This document shows, one piece after another, positions 18,972 to 26,969 of a stretch of 55,988 nt of DNA. Origin of the DNA: Bacteroidota bacterium (GTDB lineage: Bacteria > Bacteroidota > Bacteroidia > B-17B0 > Aurantibacillaceae). A program made the translations under genes and the position numbers. The first letter of the stretch is position 1, and every line of letters begins with the position of its first letter. The DNA lies in assembly GCA_018267475.1 (NCBI GenBank), contig JAFDYI010000003.1, forward strand, positions 451-56,438. Direction: 5' to 3'. A model generated the notes under the pieces. It was not told the origin of the DNA. It searched no databases and was given only the letters and a program-made list of their open reading frames with translations.

Positions 18972-20267
18972 TTATTTTCCTTTGCGCATCAAATCTTCTA
19001 TATCATTAGCTTCTATGGGTATATTGGCCATAAGGTCTATAGGTGCTTTTTCTGTAATCAGCAGGTTGTTTTCTATGCGTACCCCTATATTTTCTTCGCG
19101 AATATAAATGCCGGGCTCGCAGGTAAATACCATTCCGGCTTCAAATTTTCTATAGCGGTTGCCCACATCGTGCACATCTAAACCTAAGTAGTGAGAGGTT
19201 CCGTGCATGAAATACTTTTTATACAAAGGGGCGGCAGGATCTTGTTTTTTTACTTCGTTGGCCTCTAATAAATGCAGTTTTATCAACTCGTCTTCCATTA
19301 GTTTGCCTACGGTATTTTGATATTCGCTCATTAAGGTGCCCGGTATCAGCATTTTGGTGGCGGCTTTCATTACGCGAAGCACGGCATTATACACTTCTTT
19401 TTGCCGTGAACTGTAAGTGCCGTTTACCGGTATGGTGCGTGTTAAATCCGAATTGTAGTTGGCGTACTCAGCAGCTACATCTAAGAGTAAAATGTCTCCC
19501 TCTTTGCATTGTTTGTTGTTTTCTATGTAGTGCAGCACGCATGAGTTGTAGCCGCTGGCAATAATGGGGGTATAGGCAAAGCCTTGGCTGCGGTTGCGAC
19601 TAAATTCATGAATAAACTCAGCTTCTATCTCATACTCCCAAACATTAGGCTTTATAAATGATAGAACCCTTCTAAAACCTTTTTCGGTAATGTTGCAGGC
19701 TTGTTGTATCAACTCTATTTCTGTTTTTTGTTTAATGGCGCGTAGTTGGTGCATCAAAGGGGCGGCGCGCTCGTAGCGGTGTAGGGGGTACTCGCTCATG
19801 CAGCTTTTTACAAAGCGGGCTTCTCGGGTTTCGGTTTCTATAACGGCGCGCACATGCTCGTTGGTGTTTAAATACACTTGCTCTGCCTCTGCCATCAGCG
19901 AACGAAAAACCGTTTTAAATTCGTGCAACCAATATATTTTGGTGATGCCGCTTACCTGCTGTGCTTCTTGCTTAGTTAATTTATGCCCTTCCCAAACGGC
20001 TATCGTTTCGTTGGTTTCTTTCAAAAAAAGCACTTCTGTATGTACGCCATCTTTTGCGGTGGGGTATAAAAGCAATATACTTTCTTCTTGGTCTATGCCG
20101 CTTAAGTAAAATAAGTCGGAGCTTTGCCTGAAGCGCAACGTGCCATCGGCATTGGTAGGCAACACATCGTTGGAATTAAAAACAGCCAACGAATTGGGCT
20201 TCAGTAAGGCTGCTAGGCGTTTGCGGTTTTCAATAAATAACTGCGAGTTTATGGGTGCGTATTTCAT
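18972..20267 (-). CDS. pepP: Xaa-Pro aminopeptidase (peptidase M24B)
   Basis: A 431-residue aminopeptidase P. Residues 5-140 are the AMP_N domain and 175-420 the pita-bread catalytic domain. All five metal ligands are visible: Asp263 (LLLDVAAE), Asp274 (SDLTRT), His359 (GTSHYLGLDVHD), Glu384 (TCEPGIY) and Glu399 (RIEN). It removes N-terminal residues that precede proline. It probably acts in the cytosol, as no signal peptide is present. The gene stands 95 bases before the typA promoter area and is likely a separate unit. Confidence 0.94.
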   Translation of the reverse strand: MKYAPINSQLFIENRKRLAALLKPNSLAVFNSNDVLPTNADGTLRFRQSSDLFYLSGIDQEESILLLYPTAKDGVHTEVLFLKETNETIAVWEGHKLTKQEAQQVSGITKIYWLHEFKTVFRSLMAEAEQVYLNTNEHVRAVIETETREARFVKSCMSEYPLHRYERAAPLMHQLRAIKQKTEIELIQQACNITEKGFRRVLSFIKPNVWEYEIEAEFIHEFSRNRSQGFAYTPIIASGYNSCVLHYIENNKQCKEGDILLLDVAAEYANYNSDLTRTIPVNGTYSSRQKEVYNAVLRVMKAATKMLIPGTLMSEYQNTVGKLMEDELIKLHLLEANEVKKQDPAAPLYKKYFMHGTSHYLGLDVHDVGNRYRKFEAGMVFTCEPGIYIREENIGVRIENNLLITEKAPIDLMANIPIEANDIEDLMRKGK

Positions 20268-20383
20268 GTGGTTTAATTATTTGTTTTTTTAATGATGATG
20301 CTTATAGCCTGCTCCCAAATTTTATGATTTTTGGTAATACGGTTTTATTTTTACAAAAGTATTCTTTTTTGGCATACCAAATT

Positions 20384-21151
20384 TTACAAAGAGATGCTAA
20401 GGCCATCGTAGGCGGGTTGTATCCACCCGGGTAGCTGGGCGCACACTTCTTTATGGGTTCCTAGTTGATGCGAGATGTGTGTAAAATAGGCTTTTTTGGG
20501 TTTTAATTCATGCATTAAATCAATAGCCTGCTGAAACGTAAAATGCGAAATATGAGTTTCCTTTCTAAGTGCATTTACTATAATAATTTCAGAGCCTTTT
20601 ATTTTTTGTTTTTCGGCATCAGAAATAAAATTAGCATCGGTGATGTATGTGATATCTCCTACTCTAAAGGCTTTTACCGGCATTTTGTAGTGCATTACCT
20701 GTATGGGTGTAAAAAGGGTATCGCGTATGCTAAAAGGGGAATCGTAAATGGTGTGCATATTTATTTGTGGAATACCGGGGTATTTTTCATCAGAAAAGAT
20801 ATAAGAAAACTCTTTTTTTATGGCGTCTTGCACTTCGGTGGTAGCGTATATATCCACCGGTTTTTTGTGTAAAAAATTAAAAGCGCGTATATCGTCTAAT
20901 CCGGCTATATGGTCTTTATGCGAATGGGTATAAAGAACGGCTTGTATGTTTTTTATTTTTTCGCGCAGCATTTGTTGTCTAAAATCGGGGCCGGTATCAA
21001 TTACAAAGGTATTTGTATTATGTTGTATTAACACCGAAGAGCGCAAGCGTTTGTCTTTTTCATCGTTTGATTGGCATACATAACAAGGGCAACCAATAAG
21101 GGGTACGCCTTGTGAGGTGCCGGTGCCCAAAAAAGTAAGTGTTACGCTCAT
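20384..21151 (-). CDS. Metallo-beta-lactamase-fold hydrolase (PhnP-like)
   Basis: A 255-residue MBL-fold protein. The signature THSHKDHIAG supplies His76, His78, Asp80 and His81. GTGTSQGVPLIG at the N-terminus and a Cys-rich CPCYVC (Cys21, 23, 26) match PhnP-like phosphodiesterases, in which such cysteines bind a structural zinc. DTGPDFRQQ and the late THISHQLG complete the site. It is probably a cyclic or nucleotide phosphodiesterase; the natural substrate is unknown. It has its own promoter box in the 20-base gap behind the outer-membrane protein gene. Confidence 0.85.
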   Translation of the reverse strand: MSVTLTFLGTGTSQGVPLIGCPCYVCQSNDEKDKRLRSSVLIQHNTNTFVIDTGPDFRQQMLREKIKNIQAVLYTHSHKDHIAGLDDIRAFNFLHKKPVDIYATTEVQDAIKKEFSYIFSDEKYPGIPQINMHTIYDSPFSIRDTLFTPIQVMHYKMPVKAFRVGDITYITDANFISDAEKQKIKGSEIIIVNALRKETHISHFTFQQAIDLMHELKPKKAYFTHISHQLGTHKEVCAQLPGWIQPAYDGLSISL

Positions 21152-21158
21152 GGTGTTG

Positions 21159-21166
21159 CAAAGATA
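21159..21166 (-). promoter_or_regulatory. TATCTTTG promoter box of the MBL-fold gene
   Basis: An exact minus-strand TAnnTTTG match lies 7 bases before the ATG at 21151, inside the 20-base gap after the gene at 21172-21912. The transcript would be nearly leaderless. Confidence 0.6.
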
Positions 21167-21171
21167 GCAAC

Positions 21172-21912
21172 TTAAGGCAAGCTAAAAATAGCGCCAAACG
21201 AGAAAAAATAATTGTAAGGAACCGCCACGTTGTTGTTGTACTGGTACCTGCAATAGCTTTGTAGTTTACATCGTTTAGATACTTCATAAGCGCCTAAAAT
21301 TTGAGCAAAAGGTTGGTTGTATAGATACGGATTAAAAACATCGTATGAGCCGTAAGTGGCCTCTACTTCTGCTTTTTTGTATAGGTATTTAAGCGATAGT
21401 TTAAATATGGGGTAGTTTTTTTGAGTGCCTGCGGCAGAGGGCATAAAATCGGGCTTATTGCTTTGGTGCGAAGAAAAAACATAACCTCCGGCGGCCAAAA
21501 CATGAAACGATTTGGAAAGAGGGTATTTGGCTTCTGCAATAAAAATGGCATTGGTTTTTCTGTAGGTAGGTGCCGGGTAGTAGGTAACATTGTCTGAGAG
21601 GCGTGTTAACACTCTAAATACATCGTAAAACCATTTGCTTTGCAATTCTATTTTGTAATGGCAGTACGAGGTAAAGGCCTGTTGCTTTTCGCCTAGGCGC
21701 GTACCGGCTTCTAAGCGCAGCCAATTGCATATTTTAAAATTACCTACTATGTTTTGGTCTGTACGCCACTCTTTTTGTGCATCTACAATTACGCGGGCAT
21801 ATACCAATAATTTTACTCTAGGGCTGTGTTCTTGGTGGGGTAGCGTATCGCTATGTTGCCCAAAAGCAGATAGGCCACTTAAAAACAATAAGGCAACAAA
21901 AACGTTTTTCAT
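21172..21912 (-). CDS. Outer-membrane beta-barrel-like protein, unknown function
   Basis: A 246-residue protein with a clear signal peptide (NVFVALLFLSGLSAFG, then QHSD). The mature part is rich in alternating aromatic residues (YCHYKIELQSKWFYDVFRVL, then YLYKKAEVEATYG) and the C-terminus is FSFGAIFSLP. This suggests a small barrel. Bacteroidota DUF2490-type proteins have a similar size and pattern, but I cannot confirm membership. The 3' end is 20 bases from the MBL-fold gene. Confidence 0.65.
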   Translation of the reverse strand: MKNVFVALLFLSGLSAFGQHSDTLPHQEHSPRVKLLVYARVIVDAQKEWRTDQNIVGNFKICNWLRLEAGTRLGEKQQAFTSYCHYKIELQSKWFYDVFRVLTRLSDNVTYYPAPTYRKTNAIFIAEAKYPLSKSFHVLAAGGYVFSSHQSNKPDFMPSAAGTQKNYPIFKLSLKYLYKKAEVEATYGSYDVFNPYLYNQPFAQILGAYEVSKRCKLQSYCRYQYNNNVAVPYNYFFSFGAIFSLP

Positions 21913-21940
21913 CAGGGGTTAAAAATAGTTAAAAAAGCGC

Positions 21941-21948
21941 TACCTTTG
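21941..21948 (+). promoter_or_regulatory. TACCTTTG promoter box of the 54-residue gene
   Basis: An exact TAnnTTTG match 17 bases before ATG 21966. It supports transcription of the short gene on the plus strand, divergent from the gene ending at 21912. Confidence 0.6.
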
Positions 21949-21965
21949 AGGGCAAATATTTTTTT

Positions 21966-22130
21966 ATGCGAATTTTTGGTGGACTTGGACTTATAGCGGC
22001 GTTCGTGCTTTGGGTTTTGTACAGGCTTTACAAAAAAGATTTAAAACAAAACAAACAAGCATTTTATGTTTATATGACTTTTGCTGCCGTATGGGTTCTG
22101 ATATACGGCTTTATGTTATTAGGCTCCTAA
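21966..22130 (+). CDS. 54-residue membrane protein
   Basis: A short ORF with a promoter box in front and a terminator at its end. It encodes two hydrophobic segments (about residues 3-20 and 33-52) separated by the basic, polar loop YKKDLKQNKQ, so a hairpin membrane protein with the loop in the cytoplasm is predicted. I do not recognise the family. The stop overlaps the convergent SGNH hydrolase gene by 4 bases. Confidence 0.65.
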   Translation: MRIFGGLGLIAAFVLWVLYRLYKKDLKQNKQAFYVYMTFAAVWVLIYGFMLLGS

Positions 22131-22147
22131 TAAGCCGTATTTTTTTT
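22103..22147 (+). terminator. Intrinsic terminator overlapping a stop codon
   Basis: ATACGGCTT (22103-22111) pairs with AAGCCGTAT (22132-22140), and seven more T residues follow. Inside, TTATTAGG (22116-22123) and CCTAATAA (22126-22133) form a competing hairpin. The signal lies over the last codons of the 54-residue gene. Confidence 0.7.
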
Positions 22148-23602
22148 CTTTTGTACAAAGCGATTGTAATCGCTCATGAGGGCGCTATACAGCAGCACGG
22201 CTATTTTTCGGGCACCGGCCGGCGAAAAGTGAATGTAATCGGTAGCCGCTATGCCTTGTTCTACCCAGCTAATCATGCTGTTGTGCCCCCCCATACAATC
22301 GTACATATCAAAAAAAGCACAATGGGTGTTAAATGCAGCTTGGCGTATGGCATCGCGCAGAGGCTCCAGCAAAGGGTAGGTACTGTAATTTTCCCCCTCT
22401 TTGATGCTCATATCGGAGGGGCCGATAACTAAAATGCTGGCCTGCGGAGCTATTTTTTTTATAGCTTGTATTTGCGCCTGCAAATAACCTCCAAAGTCGT
22501 GAGCCATTTTTTCGTTGAGTATATTGGGTAGGGTATTGCCACCAAACTGAAGGATAATAAATTTTGTATTTAAGTAATCGTAAAAAAGTTTTAGATGTTG
22601 CATATTCATCTGAGTAAAAAACGTACCCGAGCTGCCTCGCAAACCAAAATTATCAATCATGACACCACCTGTACCCTCTAAAGATAAGCCATATATATCC
22701 GGACTACCAGTTCCTTTAAACTTTAACTCAAAGGTATTGGGTGTTTGCGAAAGGGGTATTTTTAATATGTTGAAACTGCCTTTTTTTAGGGTGTCGGTTT
22801 TTTCTACGGTATTGTTTTCTATATATTGTATTTGGGTGTTGTTGTTTTTGTTGGCATAAAAAAGATGTATTTTTTGATATGACGCTATTGAGGCACCCGC
22901 ATTGGTATTGGTTTTTATTTTGAGCCAAGCATTTTTAAGAGATACCGTATCTTCATAAGCACCGTATCGGCAAAAACCGGCTGCTATACCATAATTGTTA
23001 TGCTTTACCCGAGTGTCTTTAGCAGTAAAAATAGTGTATCGGTCCCAGTTATCGCTCCATGTTTGTTTAATACCTACGCTCTGGGCTACGGGCATGGCAG
23101 CTAACCAACCTATACCCGAGCCTCCAAAATGACCTTGCAGTTTTTGGCGAAGGTAATCGGTAATGCGGTCGCCCTCTATTTGCGAGTCGCCGTAATGCAG
23201 TATCCGTATGCTTTCAGAAGCATCAACCGAAAGCTCGGCTAAGGCTTCAAAAAAAGCGTGCAAAGCATCTTTTGCCGAATCGGGATACTGAATAGTGGTA
23301 ATTAGTTTAATAGAAGGGTCGTTTATTTCGGCATAAGAAATTTCTTTTTTTTCTTTTTTATGAAGGCTATCGCTTGCTTGTATATCCGTTAGGCTATCCT
23401 GTTTTTCGGCTAAAGCTACTATGTTAGAAATATCAATTTTTGCTTCTGTTTTTTGAGAGAAGTACTTTTTTACGCTGGGGAATGTGATTTTTTGCCCCAA
23501 AAGCAAGCAGCCTTCTTCCGGAAAAAGAAATGAAACGCCGGCCAGCAGCAGCATGGTGCCTAACAAAAAAAGCAGTATAGCTCGTGGCTTTATTTCTTTC
23601 AT
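22127..23602 (-). CDS. SGNH/GDSL-family hydrolase, membrane-anchored
   Basis: A 491-residue protein. Residues 8-28 are a hydrophobic anchor and residues 30-110 a polar linker. The SGNH domain starts with HYGDSQIEGDR (nucleophile Ser140), includes FGGNT as the Gly/Asn block, and ends with DYIHFSPAG, the Asp-x-x-His block. Such proteins are O-acetylesterases or acetyltransferases acting on cell-wall or surface polysaccharides. No MBOAT partner is in the window, so the substrate is open. The domain call is good. Confidence 0.8.
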   Translation of the reverse strand: MKEIKPRAILLFLLGTMLLLAGVSFLFPEEGCLLLGQKITFPSVKKYFSQKTEAKIDISNIVALAEKQDSLTDIQASDSLHKKEKKEISYAEINDPSIKLITTIQYPDSAKDALHAFFEALAELSVDASESIRILHYGDSQIEGDRITDYLRQKLQGHFGGSGIGWLAAMPVAQSVGIKQTWSDNWDRYTIFTAKDTRVKHNNYGIAAGFCRYGAYEDTVSLKNAWLKIKTNTNAGASIASYQKIHLFYANKNNNTQIQYIENNTVEKTDTLKKGSFNILKIPLSQTPNTFELKFKGTGSPDIYGLSLEGTGGVMIDNFGLRGSSGTFFTQMNMQHLKLFYDYLNTKFIILQFGGNTLPNILNEKMAHDFGGYLQAQIQAIKKIAPQASILVIGPSDMSIKEGENYSTYPLLEPLRDAIRQAAFNTHCAFFDMYDCMGGHNSMISWVEQGIAATDYIHFSPAGARKIAVLLYSALMSDYNRFVQKKKNTAY

Positions 23603-23653
23603 CGTAGCAATATTAGTAAAAGCCTTTGATATGTATTTAAAAAAATGATTGAT

Positions 23654-23661
23654 TACCTTTG
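23654..23661 (+). promoter_or_regulatory. TACCTTTG promoter box of the ABC ATPase gene
   Basis: An exact TAnnTTTG match 20 bases before the TTG start at 23682. A TTG at 23626-23628 lies 25 bases upstream, slightly beyond normal spacing. Confidence 0.55.
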
Positions 23662-23681
23662 CCTGTTAAAAATTACCTTTT

Positions 23682-24311
23682 TTGGAACCAATACATATAC
23701 AAATAAACGGGCTAAGTAAAAAGTTTATACACGAGTGGGTTTTTAAAGAGATAAACCTTCTTATCTCTCCCAAGGAAAAGTGGGTGCTAATGGGCTCTAA
23801 CGGCTCAGGAAAATCAACGTTGATGCAGTGTATAGCCGGTTTTTTAATTCCCTCTAAGGGCGAAGTGCTTTGGAAAACCCAAACACAGCGCATAGAAGTA
23901 GAAAAAATATATCAATACCTTAGCGTGGCCTCACCTTATATGGAGTTAATAGAAGATTTTACTTTATACGAGAGTGTAGAGCACCAGCGCCGGTTTAAAC
24001 CTTTTATTCATTCTTATTCTGCCGAGGCCGTTATAGAGTTGATGCAATTGGAACAGGCTCAGCATAAGTTTATAAAAAATTTTTCATCTGGTATGAAGCA
24101 ACGCGTACGGTTGGGTATGGCCATCTTGGCTGATTGCCCGGTGCTGTTGTTAGATGAGCCTTGCAGCAATTTAGATGCAAAAGCCATTAGTTGGTACCAG
24201 CAGATGATAGAAAAATATGCGGCACAAAAAACGATATTGGTGTGCAGCAACGCCGTAGAAGCTGAGTATGTTTTTTGTACCAATAAAATAGAAATAGAGC
24301 AGTACAAATAG
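23682..24311 (+). CDS. Orphan ABC transporter ATP-binding protein
   Basis: A 209-residue ATPase of the CcmA/DrrA-like size class. Walker A GSNGSGKS is at 38-45, the signature is FSSGMKQRVRLG, and Walker B is LLLDEPCSNLD. It starts with TTG, since the first in-frame ATG (within GSNGSGKST) falls inside Walker A. It should energise a membrane export or import complex, but no permease gene is adjacent: the neighbours are an SGNH hydrolase and a convergent TlpA-like gene 2 bases away. CcmA (cytochrome c maturation) is a possibility because of the thioredoxin neighbour, but this is not established. Confidence 0.85.
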   Translation: MEPIHIQINGLSKKFIHEWVFKEINLLISPKEKWVLMGSNGSGKSTLMQCIAGFLIPSKGEVLWKTQTQRIEVEKIYQYLSVASPYMELIEDFTLYESVEHQRRFKPFIHSYSAEAVIELMQLEQAQHKFIKNFSSGMKQRVRLGMAILADCPVLLLDEPCSNLDAKAISWYQQMIEKYAAQKTILVCSNAVEAEYVFCTNKIEIEQYK

Positions 24312-24313
24312 CG

Positions 24314-25678
24314 TTATTTTTTTGTGAAAAATTCGTTCAGCTCTTGCATATCGGCAAGGTGTTTGGCTTTTATTTTTTTATTTTGGTCTATCACAAATAC
24401 CTCCGGTGTTCCGCTAATGCTGTATAATTGTATGTAGTTGGCTTTTAGTTCACTATCAATAAGGTGTGTGCCGGGTAGTTTTAATAACTTGAGTTTTTCT
24501 TTCCATTTTTCTTCATCGGGTAGCACACAAGCGGTAATTAAAGAAATTTCAGGATGTATTTTTAACCATGTTTTTATTTTTGGTAGCTCTTGTAAACAAT
24601 GGGCGCAATCGTAGCTCCAAAAAACCAATAGACTTGTTTTTTTTATTTGTTGGTGCAATTGTATTTCTTTCCCGGCGCTGTCGCTGGCTGTAAAATTAGG
24701 GCATACAGCTCCTATAAAAATTTTCTTTAGCGCTTCGGCCTTTTGGTAAATACCTTGCAGTTGGTCGGGCGTAAGCCACCAGCTTCTGTTTTTTTCGTAA
24801 TAATTTTCTACCAGATGAACAAAGATTTTGTCTTGCCCTTTTACAGACGAGCGCTCAAACGAATTGCCTAAGAAATACAAACTCCACTTAAAATTTTCTT
24901 TTGATGCCGAGGCTTGCTGTAAAATAGCATCGCAGCAAGAAATAACACTGTCGGTATTGGGAAAACCACATTCGTTTATATAACGAGTATAGTTGATATA
25001 CAGCACATTACTAAAGGCAAGTTTCGAATTAGCAAAGCGAATATTATCTAAAAAATGTTTTTTTAGCCAAGCGCCTTGCTCTTTTGTAGGTATGTTTTTA
25101 GGAACTGCTACCGCTATGCTGGCTTGCAGCAAGTCGGCCACTAAACTGTTGGGGTTGTTTTTTATGGTTTGTGTTTTTATCTGCTCTAACTGGCTTTGGT
25201 AGGCGCTTATTGTTTTCTTTAAAATTGAGATAGAGTCGGGGGTGGTGATTTTTTTACTCAGCTTTCGTTGCAACAGCTGCATTTGAAATTCATCAAACTT
25301 ATATCGTTTTAAAAAAGTGTAATAAGCCGTATTCTCTTTACTGTTTGTAAAAGAAAGGGTGTTCATAATATCGTTGGTATCAGCTTGTACCGAGAAATTA
25401 TTTTCTTCGGTTAGCAAAAACTCAAACGCTTTTTTATTGGATAGATAAAACAAAAACACACCCCCCGTAAGGGTGTCTGAGCTTTCAAAAACAGCCTCAC
25501 CTTCATTATTGGCGAGCGCAGTATCTTTTGGGTAGCGGTTTTCGCCGTATTGGTAATACATATATACCGGTTTATTTTTTACATTGCTTTTTAATGTAAT
25601 TTTGTACCCGTTTATTGCAAAAATTGGCATCACAAAAAAACTAAGCACGATGGTATTCAAATTTTTTCTGCTTCTCAT
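24314..25678 (-). CDS. TlpA-like thioredoxin-domain protein with DUF4369-like N-terminus
   Basis: A 454-residue exported protein. Residues 1-24 form a signal peptide. Residues 25-110 (ITLKSNVKNKPVYMYYQYG, then FLLTEENNFSV) resemble the small beta domain found before thioredoxin domains in Bacteroidota. A helical middle follows, and residues 325-454 are a TlpA-type domain with CAHC (Cys358, Cys361) in FWSYDCAHC. It is probably a periplasmic thiol-disulfide reductase. The 5' end overlaps the start of the divergent metallophosphoesterase gene by 29 bases. Confidence 0.85.
   Translation of the reverse strand: MRSRKNLNTIVLSFFVMPIFAINGYKITLKSNVKNKPVYMYYQYGENRYPKDTALANNEGEAVFESSDTLTGGVFLFYLSNKKAFEFLLTEENNFSVQADTNDIMNTLSFTNSKENTAYYTFLKRYKFDEFQMQLLQRKLSKKITTPDSISILKKTISAYQSQLEQIKTQTIKNNPNSLVADLLQASIAVAVPKNIPTKEQGAWLKKHFLDNIRFANSKLAFSNVLYINYTRYINECGFPNTDSVISCCDAILQQASASKENFKWSLYFLGNSFERSSVKGQDKIFVHLVENYYEKNRSWWLTPDQLQGIYQKAEALKKIFIGAVCPNFTASDSAGKEIQLHQQIKKTSLLVFWSYDCAHCLQELPKIKTWLKIHPEISLITACVLPDEEKWKEKLKLLKLPGTHLIDSELKANYIQLYSISGTPEVFVIDQNKKIKAKHLADMQELNEFFTKK
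25597..25604 (+). promoter_or_regulatory. TAATTTTG box upstream of the metallophosphoesterase gene
   Basis: An exact TAnnTTTG match 45 bases before ATG 25650. It lies inside the coding region of the divergent TlpA-like gene, so the two 5' ends overlap. Confidence 0.4.
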
Positions 25679-26909
25679 ATTTCTTTTAGTCGATTGGTAT
25701 TTTTTTTCGGGTGTTCAGGTTTTAATAAAAGACCTAACGCCGCCACGCAAAAGTACGATTCAAATAGCATACTGGGTGCTATCGGCGCTTACAATTTTTC
25801 TTTTAATCCTTACTTTTTCAGTAAAAGATGCGCATTTGCCTGTTTTTTTTAGGTCGGTGGTGGTATCGATACTTTTTGTTCTTTTTATTTCTAAATTTTT
25901 AGGCTGTCTTATTTTACTTATAGACGATATGATGCGTTTGTTTCGTTGGGGTTTTCAATACGCTGCCACCATACATACTCCCGAAAAACGGACAGGCATT
26001 TCGCGCTTGCAATTTTTTGGATATACGGCGGCAGGGCTTTTCTCTCTCTCGTTTGTCTCTCTTTTATATGGAGTAGTAAAAGGGGCTAAAAATTTTAAAA
26101 CACACCGGGTAAAACTTTCATTCAAAAACTTACCAAAGAGCTTTAGTGGATTAAAAATAGTGCAAATATCCGATATTCATACCGGTAGTTTTGCCGATAC
26201 CTCTTCTTTGCAACAGGCTTTTGATAAGGTAATGGAATTAAAACCAGATGTTATTTTTTTTACAGGAGATTTGGTGAACGATAAAGCCACCGAAACTGAA
26301 GGTTTTTTGCCCCTATACCAACAACTAAAGGCCCCCATGGGTGTGTACTCTATTTTAGGCAATCATGATTACGGCGACTATGCTCACTGGGAAAGCGGGC
26401 AAGCCAAGCGCGACAACTTAAATGCCCTGAAAAACATTCACGCGCAGGCGGGTTGGCGTTTGCTTATAAACGAGCATGTGGTGTTAGAAAAAAACAACGA
26501 GCAAATTGCCTTGTTAGGTATTGAAAATTGGGGCGGTAACTTGCACTTTCCTAAATACGGCCGTATGGATTTAGCGCACCGGGGCACCGAAAAATATCCT
26601 TTTAAAATACTACTCTCTCACGACCCCTCACACTGGGATAAGCAAGTAAAAGAATCGTATAAAGATATTGACCTTACCCTAAGCGGCCACACACACGGCG
26701 CCCAGTTTGGGGTAGAAATACCGGGCTATATAAAATGGAGTCCTTCTAAATATTTTTACAAACAATGGGCGGGCCTATACAACAAGGAAAATCAATTTCT
26801 ATATGTAAACCGGGGGCTTGGTTGCGTAGGCCGAGAACATGTGCCGGCATACAACGGCAGGTTGGGTATATGGCCCGAAATCACCTATATAGAGCTGCTA
26901 TCCGTTTGA
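25650..26909 (+). CDS. Membrane metallophosphoesterase (YkuE-like)
   Basis: A 419-residue protein with three or four hydrophobic segments in the first 140 residues, then a calcineurin-type phosphoesterase domain. The metal-binding motifs are in order: QISDIHTG, FFTGDLVND, LGNHDYGD, LSHDPSHW and LSGHTHGAQFG. Relatives such as YkuE hydrolyse UDP-2,3-diacylglucosamine or other envelope lipids; that specificity is not shown here. ATG 25650 is chosen because the longer reading from TTG 25584 begins inside the divergent gene and adds no family-like sequence. Confidence 0.88.
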   Translation: MVFKFFLLLIFLLVDWYFFSGVQVLIKDLTPPRKSTIQIAYWVLSALTIFLLILTFSVKDAHLPVFFRSVVVSILFVLFISKFLGCLILLIDDMMRLFRWGFQYAATIHTPEKRTGISRLQFFGYTAAGLFSLSFVSLLYGVVKGAKNFKTHRVKLSFKNLPKSFSGLKIVQISDIHTGSFADTSSLQQAFDKVMELKPDVIFFTGDLVNDKATETEGFLPLYQQLKAPMGVYSILGNHDYGDYAHWESGQAKRDNLNALKNIHAQAGWRLLINEHVVLEKNNEQIALLGIENWGGNLHFPKYGRMDLAHRGTEKYPFKILLSHDPSHWDKQVKESYKDIDLTLSGHTHGAQFGVEIPGYIKWSPSKYFYKQWAGLYNKENQFLYVNRGLGCVGREHVPAYNGRLGIWPEITYIELLSV

Positions 26910-26957
26910 CGTGGCTTATAGTAAAAAAAGAGAACACGGCACACGCTTCAAAAACAG

Positions 26958-26965
26958 TATCTTTG
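26958..26965 (+). promoter_or_regulatory. TATCTTTG promoter box of bshC
   Basis: An exact TAnnTTTG match ends 4 bases before the bshC ATG at 26970. With a usual start site 4-7 bases after the box, the mRNA would begin at or next to the start codon. Confidence 0.65.
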
Positions 26966-26969
26966 TTGC

